A DNA stretch of 64,000 nucleotides from Ophthalmolycus amberensis (lineage: Eukaryota; Chordata; Actinopteri; Perciformes; Zoarcidae). The stretch is from assembly GCA_024529925.1 (NCBI GenBank), contig JAFEUB010001051.1, forward strand, positions 1 through 64,000, given 5' to 3'. The notes under the pieces are model-generated. The model saw only the letters and a list, made by a program, of their open reading frames with translations, was not told the origin of the DNA and ran no database searches. This document shows, piece after piece, positions 47,564-61,623 of the stretch; position 1 is the first letter of the stretch, and every line of letters starts with the position of its first letter. The translations under genes and the position numbers were made by a program.

Positions 47564-47999
47564 ATTCTCTCCTTTTCATTGTCTTCTATTTGTCCCCATG
47601 CTGTGAATAACTGCTCCCCCTGGTGGCTGTGTGGGCTCCTTACATCCCACTGGTGACCGAATATTACATTTCATCAACAGAACTTTAGCCTAACAATTAA
47701 CAAGCACAATATGAGCAGATCTTTTTGAATATTTATATATATTTGTATGTCGCTTTGATCAGTAATAGTGATATTGTACGGGTTATGTTCCAGCTGTGGA
47801 GTTTGCTCTGTACCTGTATCATACTGTCAATCATACCAACGTCAGTCAGGCTAACTCATCAACCACAGCCAGTCACCAGACTGACATACTGTAGTAGAAC
47901 TGCGTTGGTAGTTGTTGTAAATGACTCAGAGTACTTCACGCCAGTGGAACAGCCCTGTGTCTGTGTTCCTGTGTGTACACACACATGATTTATATCCTG

Positions 48000-48000
<1 letters not shown>

Positions 48001-48028
<28 letters not shown>
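48001..48028. repeat. (TG)n microsatellite
   Basis: About 14 TG units in pard3 intron 2. Confidence 0.9.
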
Positions 48029-48032
<4 letters not shown>

Positions 48033-48590
48033 TTTGCTTCTTTGTGTGTTGTTAGTAGTAAATCCAGTCCGTCCAGTTCTTCCTGTCAGCTACTGCCTCT
48101 GTCCCTGTTTTACTCTACATACAGGCAGGAACAGAGTTACCCAGACCTTTGAATTTAACCCATTAATGACACCGCAGCTCCTATTATTATGGGTGCAGTA
48201 CTCAGCCCTACTGATGTTGGTCTGCTGCTTGATTTGACCTGGAATTGGCTGTGTTTTTAGACAATGTTTTAGTTAATTTATTTATTTAATTTATTTATTT
48301 TTGGTACTTTTTGTGTTAGTATTCACTGTGTTAGTGTGTGGCCTCCATTTCATTGTCAGTGTGACAGCGTTGGACCCGGTGGTAACACATTAAACCACAT
48401 TCAGGACAGTCAGTGGAGTTAAAGTTGAACATAAAAGAGAGAATCCATTTAGCCATAATGAGATAGCTGTTCACCGGAGGTATAGTCATTTGGAGGGACC
48501 ATCAGCGCCGCATCAGTTGTATTCAAAGTGGAAAGATGTATGTTTACATTTCTTGCTGCAGCTTCCTGTAACTGATGACACGAAAATCAC

Positions 48591-48662
48591 TGACCCTGAC
48601 GTGATTTGAACACGCAACCTTCTGATCTGGAGTCAGACGCGCTACCGTTGCGCCACAAGGCC
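48591..48662 (-). tRNA. tRNA-Trp (anticodon CCA)
   Basis: A 72-base cloverleaf on the minus strand; the acceptor GGCCTTG pairs with CAGGGTC (G2-T71 and T5-G68 wobbles, T6-A67 pair). D arm, anticodon arm and T arm are identical to the 11317 copy. A TTTT terminator (AAAA at about 48584-48587 on the + strand) follows. Likely functional, although the extra acceptor wobble makes it less sure than the 42438 copy. Confidence 0.87.
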
Positions 48663-49758
48663 CTGCAACTGTGCATCACTTCTAACCTTTATTGACAATA
48701 CATGGTTGACATTGCAGACCTATTCCAGCTCTTTGCAGCTTCCTGCCTTTCCTCCTGCCTGCAGGTGGACACATTTGTAAAGTCCAGACAGGCCTCGGGG
48801 GGGGCCAGTCAGGTTGGTCAGCAGTTAGTTTGATTGTATTTCAGATGAACCAACAGCTAAAATAATAGTGCAGCTGTTTGTAAATTCAATCAATTTCACC
48901 CGCTTCCAGTCGTCCATCAGACTGTAGTACTCATGACCACATGTTCACTGACTGCTGCTGATGTTTTTCATGTCAATACATGGCTTCACGTCGACCGTTG
49001 TAAACAGAGCAGAGGGGAGTTCATGTAGAAACTACTGTCGTCACTCTGCTAGTTTCGGTGACTCTACCGTTGGGAGCATCCAGGCCTTGTGTGTTGTGTG
49101 TGTGTGTGCGTGTGTGTGTGTGTGAGTGAGCTGTCTGATTTTCATGCTGTGACTCGTATGCAGTCATAGAGCTGCATGCTGCAGCCTGTCTGTCTCTGCT
49201 CGATAGATCTTCACACCGATGATCTAACGTCCATGTCGCATGCACCAGCGATATGAGAGTGTGTTTACACATCTGGTTACTTTTCGTTTTGGTTTTGTGT
49301 TGCGTAAATGTCCCCCCCTTGCTTGTTTCAAGTGAAGTTGACTTCACTTATTTCCTTATAAAGATAATGCTGCTGAAATGATGAGAGTTTGTTGGTGACA
49401 TATTTTGCTCAGATCGTAGAGGTTATGGAGAGGAAGTTGTTTCTCTGAGCTGGCTGAAAAGCTTGATTGAGACCTTTTGAATGTCATGTCCACGGTGTCC
49501 TAACACTACCTGTACTATATTTATAACTATAACTAGTGACGCATGTGTTTGAGTAATTGTCGATATGTTTGTTGGAAGTTGCCACACGAGCGTTCTGGTG
49601 CTCTACTGCCACCAATTGGACAGAAGTGTGAAGTAGTTGTTACGCAGAAGAGGAGAATCTAGATCTGTAGGGAGTGGTCTTTAACCAGTTCTGAGAGCCA
49701 CAGTGCTTTCTATTCTATACACATGTGTCTCTATGTGTCCTCTTGTCTTTGCTGTACA

Positions 49759-49832
49759 AGGATGGACTCAGGATGTCTGACTCCAGATCACCAGCTAGTG
49801 TGTTCAAATGATGTCAGGATCAAAGCTTTTCA
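49759..49832 (+). pseudogene. decayed tRNA-Trp copy
   Basis: Retains the anticodon arm tctgactccagatca and the T arm gtgttcaaatgatgtcagga followed by tcaaagctttt. The D arm is lost (ggatggactcaggatg) and the anticodon stem 3' side is altered. Not functional. Confidence 0.65.
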
Positions 49833-51589
49833 AGTACACTGGATGTAAAAACGCTTGTTATATGGTCTGTGATGGTGCATTGCAGACAGCAGCACACCGT
49901 GTGAATAGCAGCAACTCTTCAGCTCACACATTGAATGAAATACATAAATATTAGGGTTTGGGATAACTGTAAAAACACGAGCGACATTCTAGGAGTACTG
50001 GAGTGATATAAGAGAAGATACTCACAACATCAAGTACAATGAGGATATAAACTCCAATAGCAACACAACGGTGCTTTGAAATACATACACAAGACTCAGA
50101 CCAGAATCCCAATTATACTGTTGAACCTCAGTGGGTATTTCTTTTTATCCACGTGAAGCAAATACCCAGAAATCTGCAACTGTCTGTCAGAGGGAAGGAG
50201 AGACCGTGGTCTCTGTGTTTTTTATTTAAGGGCAGCTTTAAACAAACTGCTGATAATTTCAAACAAGACTCATCAGCAGGAGTGAATGAGCCTCTAGCCA
50301 AATGACACGAGCTCATCCAGTCAGTCAAGGGTGTCTAGGAAGGAGGATGAAAACTTTCATCCAGCTCAAGAGCCTCAGGTTAGACTTTTGAAAATTCATT
50401 CGGTGTGAAAAAAAAGACCTCTGATGGCCATGAAATGGCTGTGATACAGACACTTCATCCGTTCACCAGATGGCAATGTGGCAATTAAAATGACTCCTGG
50501 CTCGGAGATGGCCTTAGGAAAGAACTCCACAATATGGGTCTGCTGAAATGAGTTTATAAAGAAATGAAATGGGTGTGATATGGCTAATTACATCGAATTA
50601 GATTCAACTTTAATGGTCGTTACAGGCAAATTGGGCCATCGCATTAGCATTTAAAATGGTGTATAAAACTTCAAAACTGTTGTTGTCGCACAAGACAAAC
50701 TCATTGTCTGACACAGAAGCCGACTCGATTCCCGTAATGAAGTCCTTTGAGAGATTTTGAGTTCCAGACTAATTTGTTAACAAGTAATGTGTTTATATTT
50801 GAATAGTGTGAATGCATCCAGTTCAGAGAGGAGAACATGCACAACATGCAGAACTCTGATATTTTTGATCAAGGGAAAATTTCAAATTCAATTCAGTCGT
50901 GAACCTTAAATACCAAATTACATCGCAGAACAACGGTTGAGCATGTCTGCTTGTGATGACATCATAGCCTATAGAAGTGATGAGGAATGAGGATTTTGTT
51001 TTAACACTATCACAGATGTGACAGGAATGCACAGTGTTCAATGTAATGTGTTGTGGTTCATAAACTGCACTGTTTTGTCCCCCCCCCCCTCTCTTCAAAC
51101 ATCATTAACCCTTTACACTTAACTGAGCCTCATCCAACTTGTCAGCTTGCTTAGTGTGCAAGGTGCCATCTAGACATACTAGTGAAGGTGATTTGAGGTG
51201 TTCAGAGTCTGGATGGAGAGAGCAAGCCAGCCCGTCCTCTGGGTTCAGTGGGGGGGGTATCCTCAGGGGCGATTAACGGAAAAAGCTCGTTAAAGCAGAA
51301 GTACCTCAGTCAGCGGTTCAGTTCAGCGTGTTTTACAGCAGGTGTAGAGGCGTAGAGGTGTAGAGCTGCAGCTTGACAGACGTTGCAGTGACACTTGTGA
51401 ACCACAGAGAGGCACTCAAGCCCCGGTTAAAGCATGTCTACAGTGTGCACGCCATCTGCTGCACAGAAGGTTCTGTTTTTGTGGATACCAGCCTCAGAGT
51501 AACACAGAAAAAACATAAATGCCAGAAACCCGGAGGAAGTGAAGAAAGGAAAAGAGAAAATCTAATTGAACCGAACTGAACTCTCCATA

Positions 51590-51850
51590 TCTGACCGCGT
51601 CCCCCTATTTGCGCTAATGCGGCCTGTTTATAATGAGTACCGCATCCATGGCTCCTGTGGTTTAGCTCCTTGGACAATTGGCATTTCCTTGGCCCCCGAA
51701 GTTGGCATTGCCATGGCAACAGCGGTCGGGTGCCAATTGGGCACCTGTGCTGGGTCGAGATCAAGCCGTGAGTGAAATTAGCCAAGGCTAAAGCAGGGTC
51801 CCAGCAGCTGCCCCCTGGTACCGGAACACTGCCGGGGGAAATCAAAGACT
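51590..51850. promoter_or_regulatory. candidate regulatory element with an RFX X-box-like palindrome
   Basis: At 51707-51720 the sequence attgccatggcaac matches the symmetric RFX site GTTGCCATGGCAAC at 13 of 14 bases. The surrounding 260 bases are compositionally unlike the simple repeats around them and contain Trp- and Lys-free open frames without family resemblance. Regulatory function is inferred only from the motif. Confidence 0.35.
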
Positions 51851-51868
51851 AATTACTCTGTTTGTCTG

Positions 51869-51871
51869 TGC

Positions 51872-51900
<29 letters not shown>
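51869..51900. repeat. (TG)n microsatellite
   Basis: About 15 TG units in pard3 intron 2. Confidence 0.9.
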
Positions 51901-51902
<2 letters not shown>

Positions 51903-54900
51903 GTGTGTTTCTGCGCTTGTGTTTCTATGTGTTTGGGAGTGAGTGTAGCCTCTTTTGGCTTAGATTGAAGGCCATTGTGTCTGGTTGGCTGTCTCATCTC
52001 TCAGACGCAGTAATGCATTCACCTCACACATGGTGACCTCAGTATTTCGTCCATATTTGTTGTGCAGCTTACCAACTTAGTGCGATTCGTTGTCTTGTGC
52101 AGTGGCTGCTGAACCCTTTAGTGGAGCCCCATGTGATTTTTTGCAGTGGTATGATAAAGGTTGAGGTGGAAGAGGAGAGAGCCAGAGAGTCTGTGCAAGA
52201 TGATGTCACATTATCTTACAGGTGTAGTTGAGATCAAAATGAAAGACGGGTTCGGAGATAGGTGTGGACCGAGCAACACTGTTTGTGAATAGCTGCCTCC
52301 ATGACGATCAATGGACATGTTTGATTTGATATTTTGTCTTGCAAGTCACTTTTGTTTCTAATATTTAATGAAACTACAACCACCAGCGCCTGGTTATTAA
52401 TTCTCCGGTGGACGCGGTGGTTGTAAATGTGGTATAGTTGTCTCTGTAAAGTCTAAAGCTACTCCCCTTCCCCTCAGGCAGAACGATGCAGGATCTGCAG
52501 GTGAAATACATGCAGGGGTGCACCAGGCTGTGACACCAGCACACAAACAAATCCCTTTAGACTGACACACATCCTCACTCTGACACTCCGATGCAGCCAA
52601 ACATACGGTTATGTACTTGAACTTTGAAAGCTGCTACTGCTGACTCACACTCGCATGTAAACGTCGTCACCCAGCATGGAGACAATAAGAAAGAACACTC
52701 CCACTTGTATGTTCACCTCTAAGAACACACACATCCGTACACACACACCCTCCTTGCAGCCAGCTGTAATTAGCCCAGGACCAGAGTCAGCTCTGCGTCC
52801 TGAAAGGCCCAGTGCGGTAGCGGAATTTCATTCTCACCTCCGCTGCTCTGCTCTGAGGCTCGTGAGCGGAAGCAAGCAGTTATTCCATTTCATTTTCCTC
52901 CGGGGCTTTGGATTTATTGTCTGTTGTTGCTTGTTTATTAGGTTCTTAGCTTTTGAACTTCACTTACTCTGGGAAGATTTGTTGAGCACTGTTGTTCTTT
53001 TTCAGCAACTCCCTCTTTCCCACTTATGCAGTTATAATCCCTCACAGTGGGGAGATGCCTCTGTGCTTTTTCTATTGGACGCTGAACCACAGGCCTCTAC
53101 TGTTAGCAACGCGGCAGTCTTTGTGAGTGCATGGTACTTTAAGAAAATAATTGTGAAAAAAAATACAAGTAATGGCCATATATATATACTGTGTATATAT
53201 AGATGCTCATACTGTTTTCAATTTAGTAATGCTATGGAACCTGGAAAATCATTTGTATCAAACGAATGGAAGTATCACAGCACAGGTTGTTCTATGAAGT
53301 GAGATATATTGCATAAAATTATCTGCAATATCTCATAATACTGTGTACGTCATTCGACCAATGTGATGAAACGGTGTGTACCACACTCCTTTTTAAAACA
53401 CACACGGCGGCATGAGCACACATGGAGTGTCCAATATTTTGAACAAGTGGAAGAGGGCTGACCATTTCAGAGTTCAAATGCCCGTCAAGAGTATCGCAGT
53501 TCTGACAGCAGAGTATTAATATCATATTGCACAAGACCTACGACATATAACTATGTACATTATTTGTCCCGTGGTCAGTGTGTGCTTGATGAACAGAGGC
53601 AGGGGAGTTGTTGAAGGATATTCACAGCGCAGACGAACCAAACTAAAGAACAATGCCAGCGATAATATCAAAGTATTGTATTTGTCTTTTTACTTCATTT
53701 ACCAGGACAATCCCTTTGGCCAAAATGGAACAAGTGTTCTGTGTGCTAATGTTAAATGTGAGCATGTGCATTGTGCTCTGTGGTTAGTATACTATAGCCG
53801 GTCTGACCGCTAACGATGTGGAACAAAGATCACCTGGCGGTCTTGACCATGACAGCCATGCTGAACCCGCTGACGCAGACCTGCCGAGCCACATGCATGG
53901 ATAACATTGGTCCATTCCTGTTGACAGAACTACCGCCTCAGCTGTATAGCATATGCAGTACGACATACACCACCCCTGTGCCTGGGGTAACAACGATAAT
54001 ACTCCATATTGCAGAGCAGCAGGCTCCTCCATCTTCTGCGGTGGTTTTCTGTAAAAAAAAACGGGTGAAATCAGGTCATGTCACCAAGTCTGTCTCTCAG
54101 CTCGGAGGCAACCCAGCTCGTCACGTAGGTGTCTTTGATTTCTCACCCATGACAGCTCCCTTACAGGAAGAGATGTCTGCCGTTGCGCCAAATTGTTCCT
54201 GACATGGCGTCTACTCGCCTGAATACTGTCTGGAAATGCCGGGGCGTCGAAACCGAGCTGTGGGTAGGCAGCGCCGAAACAAGGAAGAATCCACACAGAC
54301 AATAAAAAGCACACATTTACACACCTCTGTAGAAAAACAATCATGCACGTACCCAACACACCCACCCACAGACACACAGACACAGCCTACTCTACCCCTC
54401 TTGTACCGTGCACGTGCGTGCGTCACGCAGGAGGACGTTTGTCCCGGTTGACAGCTGTCAGGCCTGCTTTGGTTCCAGTGTCTGGATATTTTGCCACACA
54501 AGCCTATTATCTGCAGTGGTGAATTCCTGTGGAGGGGCCCGGGATTGCCCCAGGGAGCCGATTTGGGTCAGCCGCCATGAGACGGTCCCTAAACTGAGGT
54601 GACAGATACAGGGCACCCCCCCCCCCCCCGACTGGGATCCCGTTGCCCTCCCAAAGACCCCCGGAGGGGTGTACCTAGGAGCGCTAAGATAACAAAGGAC
54701 TCGTTTTCCTCTATCATCCTTATGTAGTGAGCCCACAAGGCCCACTGGCATCAGACACAGACCCAGGCGTAGAGGCATTGTCCTGCTTTCCACTTTTTTG
54801 CCATTTTATCCCTATTGTGTGGCTGCAGTCAAAGAAACCCCTCTTTTCCACCTCGCCTCATGGGGGCAACAGTGCATTCTCCATGCGGCCCTCCAGTGGG

Positions 54901-57900
54901 GTCGTCCGCTGGGAAATGACTTCTACAAAGTCACAGCCAGTTCAACAGCAGCTGCAATCTGAAGCAGGAAACTTCAATCTACCATCAATTGCTTATTATT
55001 TTTGAATATAGACCTATTTCTCCCTCACGCCGCTGCCTCTCAGCTCCTTGTTAAACCAAGCGAGTGTCTCTTCTGCATGACAAGTATCCCTCAGTAGCCT
55101 TTGTCTCAAGAGTCTCCAGACCATGAGCGGCTGTTTTTAACACTTGACTACTTCTCTCAGAACCATATACAATTACCCTCACAGAGCCAAAGCCACCCCA
55201 AGGTTAGCTCTGGAAATTGGCTCTCAAATAGACATTTGGAAGGCAGAGGTCTGTTTTAGACTGGGTTGGTTTATTATAGGCAAGTTTCATTTCAGCTTTG
55301 GGATGGATGCACAACAAGCAGGGGATTTAGAGCGTCAAACACTTCATTTCTTGCATTGTGATGAAGATATAGTGGAGTGATGTCCACCCCAGCAGAGGTT
55401 GAAGTCGCTCCTCCTCTGTGTGTGTTGTCATCTGAGCTTCTGTGTTGTAACGGAAGCGTAGCGCCCATCCCCCGGTTCCCCTTCAGGTAGAGCTCTGTCT
55501 GTTGGCTCAGTCAGCAGCCTTACATGCTATTTTCATGTCATGGTATATATTATAATCAAGGCCTTGGTTGCAGGTGATATCCACCAGGCTAGTTAGCATT
55601 TTGAATGGTGAGTTGGTTTAAATAAAGCTGTGAGTTTGGTGCAGGGGTTAATAGCTGAAGGATTTGGTTAAAGCACCTCTGCGTACACATGAGCACACAA
55701 CTTGAACCAACACACTCACATGCACATACTTATTTGAACTAAAAACAAGGAAGGAAGTAAAAGTAAAGAAAGAAAGGAGAAAGAAAAAGAGTAACTAGAA
55801 GAACGAACGAAGCAAGACACGTCCATCCAAAGGAAAGGAGGAAGCAATGCAGGATGGAGAGTAGAAACCCAGTTTGAGTGGAGAGCGGGCATTGCCTCAC
55901 ACTAAGCTGAGTCTGGCGTTTAGCGGCTGGCGCTGTACCGAGCTGAAGTTGGCACAGGGAGGGAGGGAGGTGGTGCCAGGGCCCGGGAAGCTAAGCCTGG
56001 CTCGGAGAGCTTTAGACGGGCATATTGTAGCAGACAGAGGGCCGAATCCTCTGTAACACCACGGCTGTGTGCGCTCATCGCCTCTCTCCTCGTGAGAAAA
56101 AGGCCAAAGACCTTTTCAGATTATGTCCTGCTCTGCTAAAATACTGGAGGCTTACAGACACGCTGAAGTGCTGGCTGCTTTCCTCATGCACAGCTGCTGG
56201 GTCGGGCCAGGACTTACCTTATTGTCAAAAGGTCTGTAATAGCAAATAATTGACGGTTGAAGCTTTTCTTAAATTTGTGATTAAATTTACACAAAACAGC
56301 TTTATATATATGATGAAAAATAATTTCCACATATCTCCCCTAAGCCTTATTGAAATAAAATTTCTATCTGTCTTTATTATGCAAAATGACAAAACGTCTC
56401 CTGCACTAAAGGGGAAGAATACTCAGAGCAGTGTGTATTACAGAGGGTATCTGCAGGCCAGTGGGCCGGTGTGAGAGAATGTGTCTCAGTGTGTCTTTGT
56501 GTTCAGCCACGGTTTTATCCAGAAGGGATTTTGAGTTCAAATTGTCATAAGACGCCCTCCACCCACCACTTCCTCCTTCCTTTGTGGTCAGAAAAAAGAA
56601 AATCTCATTCATCACATGCAGGCAGTGTGTGTGTGTGCGTGTACGTGGAGAATCTTGAGAGTCCCTGCATGAATACCTTATGTCTCCTCTACAACAGATG
56701 TGCCACAGCCTAGGGCCCCTCGGTTGTAGCTCGTTATGGGAACGCGTGTGTGTGCGTGTGTGTGCGTGTGTGTGCGTGTGTGTGTGCGCGCGTGTGCGGG
56801 AAGACTGCGTGCTATTCCCATTCGGAAGTCAGCAGGGAGTTTGTCTATAAAAGGCACGAATAATAGGCACCCATTTATCTCTGAAGACACTCATCCATCA
56901 GCGTATACACACACACACACACACGCACACACACACATCTGATGGTTTGTGATATTATTGCTCTGTTGTGCCAGAAGCCCTGTCCTGTATCCATGCATTA
57001 GTGTAAATGCCTGTCTCTCCACAGACGGGAGAAGAGTCATGTGAGCCGCTGTGTTGTCCCCTGTCAGTAGCTCTCCCTGGCTTTCTTGTTTAAAGACCAT
57101 TACACTGTAACAGCCCTGACTCACTCACTGACACTGTGTGTGTGGCCTCACCTACCCATGGCACTCCCAAAGGACACACAAACAGCCCTCTCCACAGTGA
57201 TTACAAAGGTCTGGGCTTTGTTTTGTGTGTGTGTGCAGTCTACTGTAAGTCTAAAGTGTAGCCTGTAAGAGTCAGGTTGAAGTAAGGAGATTAACGATCT
57301 GTATGTTACATCTTGCCTAACTTAAGTCTTAAAAATGGGCATGAAAAGGTCCCTCTCAACGAGACATACTGATACTCTCCTCATAATGCAGCCAGGAACA
57401 ACCTCTGGTGAGGTTTGACAGTGTGCAGAAAGACAAGACATGAAAAACGACGACTGTACTTCAGCAGGAAAATAATAAGTTACTTTAAACAGGCATTTCC
57501 ATTTCTATTTTCCCTCTCCTGGCTTTATAGTAGCCATAAACCGGGCAAGCATTCTGACATGATATCTCAGTACTGTGACCTATACGGGATTATCCGACGC
57601 TGCCATCTGGGGACACAAATGCATGAAGATACAGCAGGAGAATATGCTTTCATATCGTCATACTATGTGTGTCTGCATCTCTAGTTTTACATCTGTTCGT
57701 CTGCATGTGTTCCTAACATGTCCTGCAGTGATCTCCTGTAATCGTGATATCTGGGTAAAGCTTTGTCCTCATGATGTCTGAAGAATGAGGATTTTTAGTT
57801 GAGTTCCTTACAACACTTGTCTGAACTCCTCACAGACGACATACTTCCTCTCCTCCCCTCTTAAAGCTCTCCACTCTGCTGTCTATTCTCCACTCCCTAC

Positions 57901-58680
57901 CTCGTCTTCAAGGGCCCTTAAACAGTCAGTTGGATGAGAGACAAGGCAAGAGACAGACCTTGCTTTCCTTCCTAATCCCGTATTGATCATCAGGCAGCGA
58001 ATGAACTGCCGCACGGACTCACCGACTGACTCTTATCGATCACAGCAACACACACAAACACAAACACTCCTAGAAAAGAAAACTATACGTGTTATTTGTA
58101 TGAAGACTTGACCGACTATTTTTTAAACAGAAGACCTGGTTCAGGCTTCGATATAGCCAAGAAACACTTCTATAATATAATAACCTCTGAGCTCTCTGTG
58201 TTGGGACGTTAGCAAATGTACAATTCCCCCAATGAGGATAAATGCATTACATCTTGTATCACCTCGTATGTGTAGCTAGTAATCATTGCACACACAAAAT
58301 AATAAGAAGAAAAGCGTTCCAAAGCTTTTGCTGATCGTTCACTTTTCTTCTTTGTTATAAAGTTTCAACACCACAAACACTGTTTGGGCACAGCTGACAC
58401 AGTTTTGTCATTATGTGAGATAATGATATATTTTGCTACCAGCAATGACAGGATGTTAATAATTCATGACAGAAAACAACAACAAAAACAGTCGACAGAT
58501 GTGCCACCTACTTGTATTCAAATATGGCTCTTTGAACAACAACCGTGGAACACATCCTCATCCCCATCAACCAACAGAGAACACGCAATGTGTTCAAAGC
58601 ATTTATTGTGTGTGTTTCTGATCCTGACAGCGCGTAACACGGGGACAATTTGTTGGGTGAGAGATTGTTTGGTGTGCGTG

Positions 58681-58683
<3 letters not shown>

Positions 58684-58718
<35 letters not shown>
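58684..58718. repeat. (CA)n microsatellite
   Basis: About 17 uninterrupted CA units. Confidence 0.93.
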
Positions 58719-58722
<4 letters not shown>

Positions 58723-61590
58723 CACACTCTTACTCAGATTCCAAACCAGGTTGCCCCTTCAACAACACATGGTGATATTTTATTCAACACGCTGCCTCCA
58801 TGCTTATTATGAGGAAGAGGAAGGTTGAATAAAGAGGACAAAGAGAGACTGAGAGAAAAAGAAAAAATGCCAACAAGCTCTTGCTTTTGCTTCTGAAATG
58901 CTTCTATTCAGTCTTTGTTTCTCGCCTGAATACGTTAATGTTTAATATTTGAAAACCATGATATTCAAAAAATATCTTCATGACAAGACCCTTGTTCCTC
59001 ACACAAACAGTTACCAAACGCTGAGTGAAGCAAACAACTTGCCCGGTCTCAGTCTGCGTGTCTGCGTGTGTGTGTGTGTGTGTGTGCCACGCTCCAATTA
59101 GCAGTCCTATTAGCACAGGTGTGGAACCCGAGACCAGAGTATCCGCAGCGGGAGTTTCATCTTGCCGCAGCACCTCTGCACACGGCATTAGGAGAAGCAG
59201 CCTCCTGCTTTAGTCTGACAAAGGAATCGCTGTGACATTTCGCTCTGAAGCCGATGTTAATATTTTGTCATGTGGCTGTGAAAATGAGCTTTGCTGCAGG
59301 GAGGGAATACGGAGTAACATTTCAGTAAATTGCATTTACCTTAGTGTTTCATATACGGAGAGGGTTGTAAAACAAAGACACCTTCCCCCCCACAAAGAGC
59401 AATAAAGTGCAATATTATCAGTTAGCTCTGGAAGCTAATTCTATGTTAAACCAGGCTGAGACAGGTGCCATACGTCTAGATTTGGTCTTACTCTTCCTTA
59501 ACTTGACAACTCCTCATTCTTGTCTTCTTTGTTCCACCAATAACGTACACTTTTTTTTTGCAATAATAGCACAATCGTTTGCCTTGAAAACAGTGACAAA
59601 TCTGGCCTTATGGGTGAGATCATTTCATTTGTTTCCAGTGCAAATCAGCATCTTCAGGTGTGTTCTGTAGCTTTATCAATCACCTGCCGTTTTCTTGTCG
59701 CTACGGATGTTTTTGACACATCTGCAGAAGGTTCTTGAAAGTGTATTTGTAAAAAAGAAGTGGAGTTCTCGATGCTAGAAATGCTGCGAGTTGTTTAACT
59801 GCACGTAAAAATAAATAGCTCATTAGGATGGTGATTTATATACTGCTGCTGGTATGTGCATATCCACTCATCCCACTCTCTGTCTGCACCCCCCCCCCCC
59901 CGCCTTCGGTCCGTCCCAGTCCACCAGCTGAGTCCGGCTTTCCTAATTGCGCTGTTGATGGTGGATTGTCCTCGGCTGCTGCTTGGGGGGGCCAGTTTGG
60001 CAGGACAGCCACCCTGGCCCAGTGCCCTCCCATAACTTGGCCGAGCGCCCTTACTCTTGCCACTCGCATCCCTTCACCAAATGTGTGTGTGTGTGTGTGT
60101 GTGTAACACTACACAACTGTACGTGTGCCTGTGTCTCCATTTCATGGGCTCTGCTTCAAAACTTTCTCCACAACTTCTTAGCAATTTGTGTTTGTTCTTG
60201 TTCACCCTCCTCCGTGGATCGCAGTTTGCTGAGCTCCAGAAACCTTGCTGTGTTGTTTTTTTCTCCTCTAGATCAAACAACTCACCTGCACTGCTCGATT
60301 CCTACACTCCACTTTTATGTTGTGTCATTACTATGTCTGGAGGAGAGAGAGAGAGAGAGAGAAAGGAATGGGAGAGGCATTTGATTGGAGGGTATGGAGC
60401 TGATGTGAATATCAAATCTTTTTTACCGCGAGCAGGCGATGCTGCCTGTGGCGCGCTACACACACTGACAGGTGGTCTCTTCTGGTGTGTGTGTGTTTTT
60501 GTTCGGTGTGCATGCATGCTTCTCCGTTGTGTGGGCTTGAGTGCGTCTTAGTGTGTGGATGCACACGTTCCTTTGTGTGTGTGTGTTGGTTTGTTTATTT
60601 GTGGATGCAGTATAAAGTGTGTGTGTCAGCATGTAACACTGAATTTACACTCTGTTTGGGGTGTTTATTACAAAATAGATCATAAAAACAATGAAAGTGC
60701 TCCTGGTGTGGATGGGCATCTTTTATCCGTATTAGTGACTTCATTTAAGTAAGTGATCCATTGAATCAACTGAGTTGAAACACAACACACAGTCGGCAAT
60801 GAAAAAAAAACCGGGTGCAGCAGGGGGCACTGTGGCGTCACTGCTGGAGCTTGTGTAGTCTGACTCTGAGTCAGAGTCCTCAGTGAGCTGGAGACCTTGT
60901 TCAACACATTGCCAAGTCACTCACAGAACTAACTTTAAAGAAAATCCTTCTAAAACGTGAATCTTGCGATGATGTAATGGATCCATTTGGCCAAGGATGT
61001 CTTTAGATCCACTGTGGACATCTGAAACTATTTGAAGCATTTAGTTGATGCTGTTATCGTAAGAGTGAGGATTTTGTTTTATTTGCAAGGATCAAGAGCA
61101 CGTCCGTTGCTTCTCCATGGCATTACCCTGCTGTTGAAGCATGCCCGTGTGTTCGGAAGCATGTCGGTGACGTGTGCTATTCAGCAGCACCGGTCCATAT
61201 CGGGAGATCTTCACGCGTGTTCATCGATTCTTTCAGGAGCCAAGTCCGGGAACTTCTCATCACAGCAGGAGTAACTTCAAACTCCATCTCTACTTCAGAC
61301 GGGCTTCACGCTTCATACAGATATGTGCATGCGACTGGATTTGCAAAGTTAAAAAAAAGCGACAGAGCTGTAAAGCTGCAAACTTCAACAAACTTGGAAG
61401 TGAAAGGCTAAATTTGCTCAGAGAGCTGCTAAAGTGCTGAAGTTCTTACTAGGAATATCATATCAGGCATGAGGAAGAAACCAGGCTTTGCTCTCTCTGT
61501 CTCTCTCTCGCTGTCTCTCTCCTGTCGTCACCTTGATGTGGAAAGAGTGGGAAGACTGTCTTTCTCCAGAGAGTGTCCCATTTATCATCC

Positions 61591-61623
61591 ACTGTCCTCC
61601 TCCTCCTCCTCCTCCTCCTCCTC
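61591..61623. repeat. (CTC)n trinucleotide repeat
   Basis: About 10 CTC/TCC units in pard3 intron 2. Confidence 0.88.

Noticed and set aside
52676..53302. 208-codon open frame on the + strand
   Set aside because: No family resemblance, an AT-repeat at its end, and a length compatible with chance in 64 kb of six-frame sequence.
54600..54670. GC-rich block with a C-run, considered as an rRNA or CpG-island fragment
   Set aside because: No rRNA core sequence is recognisable, and the block is short and isolated.
54727..55005. Open frame considered as a retroelement fragment
   Set aside because: No RT, gag or integrase motif visible.
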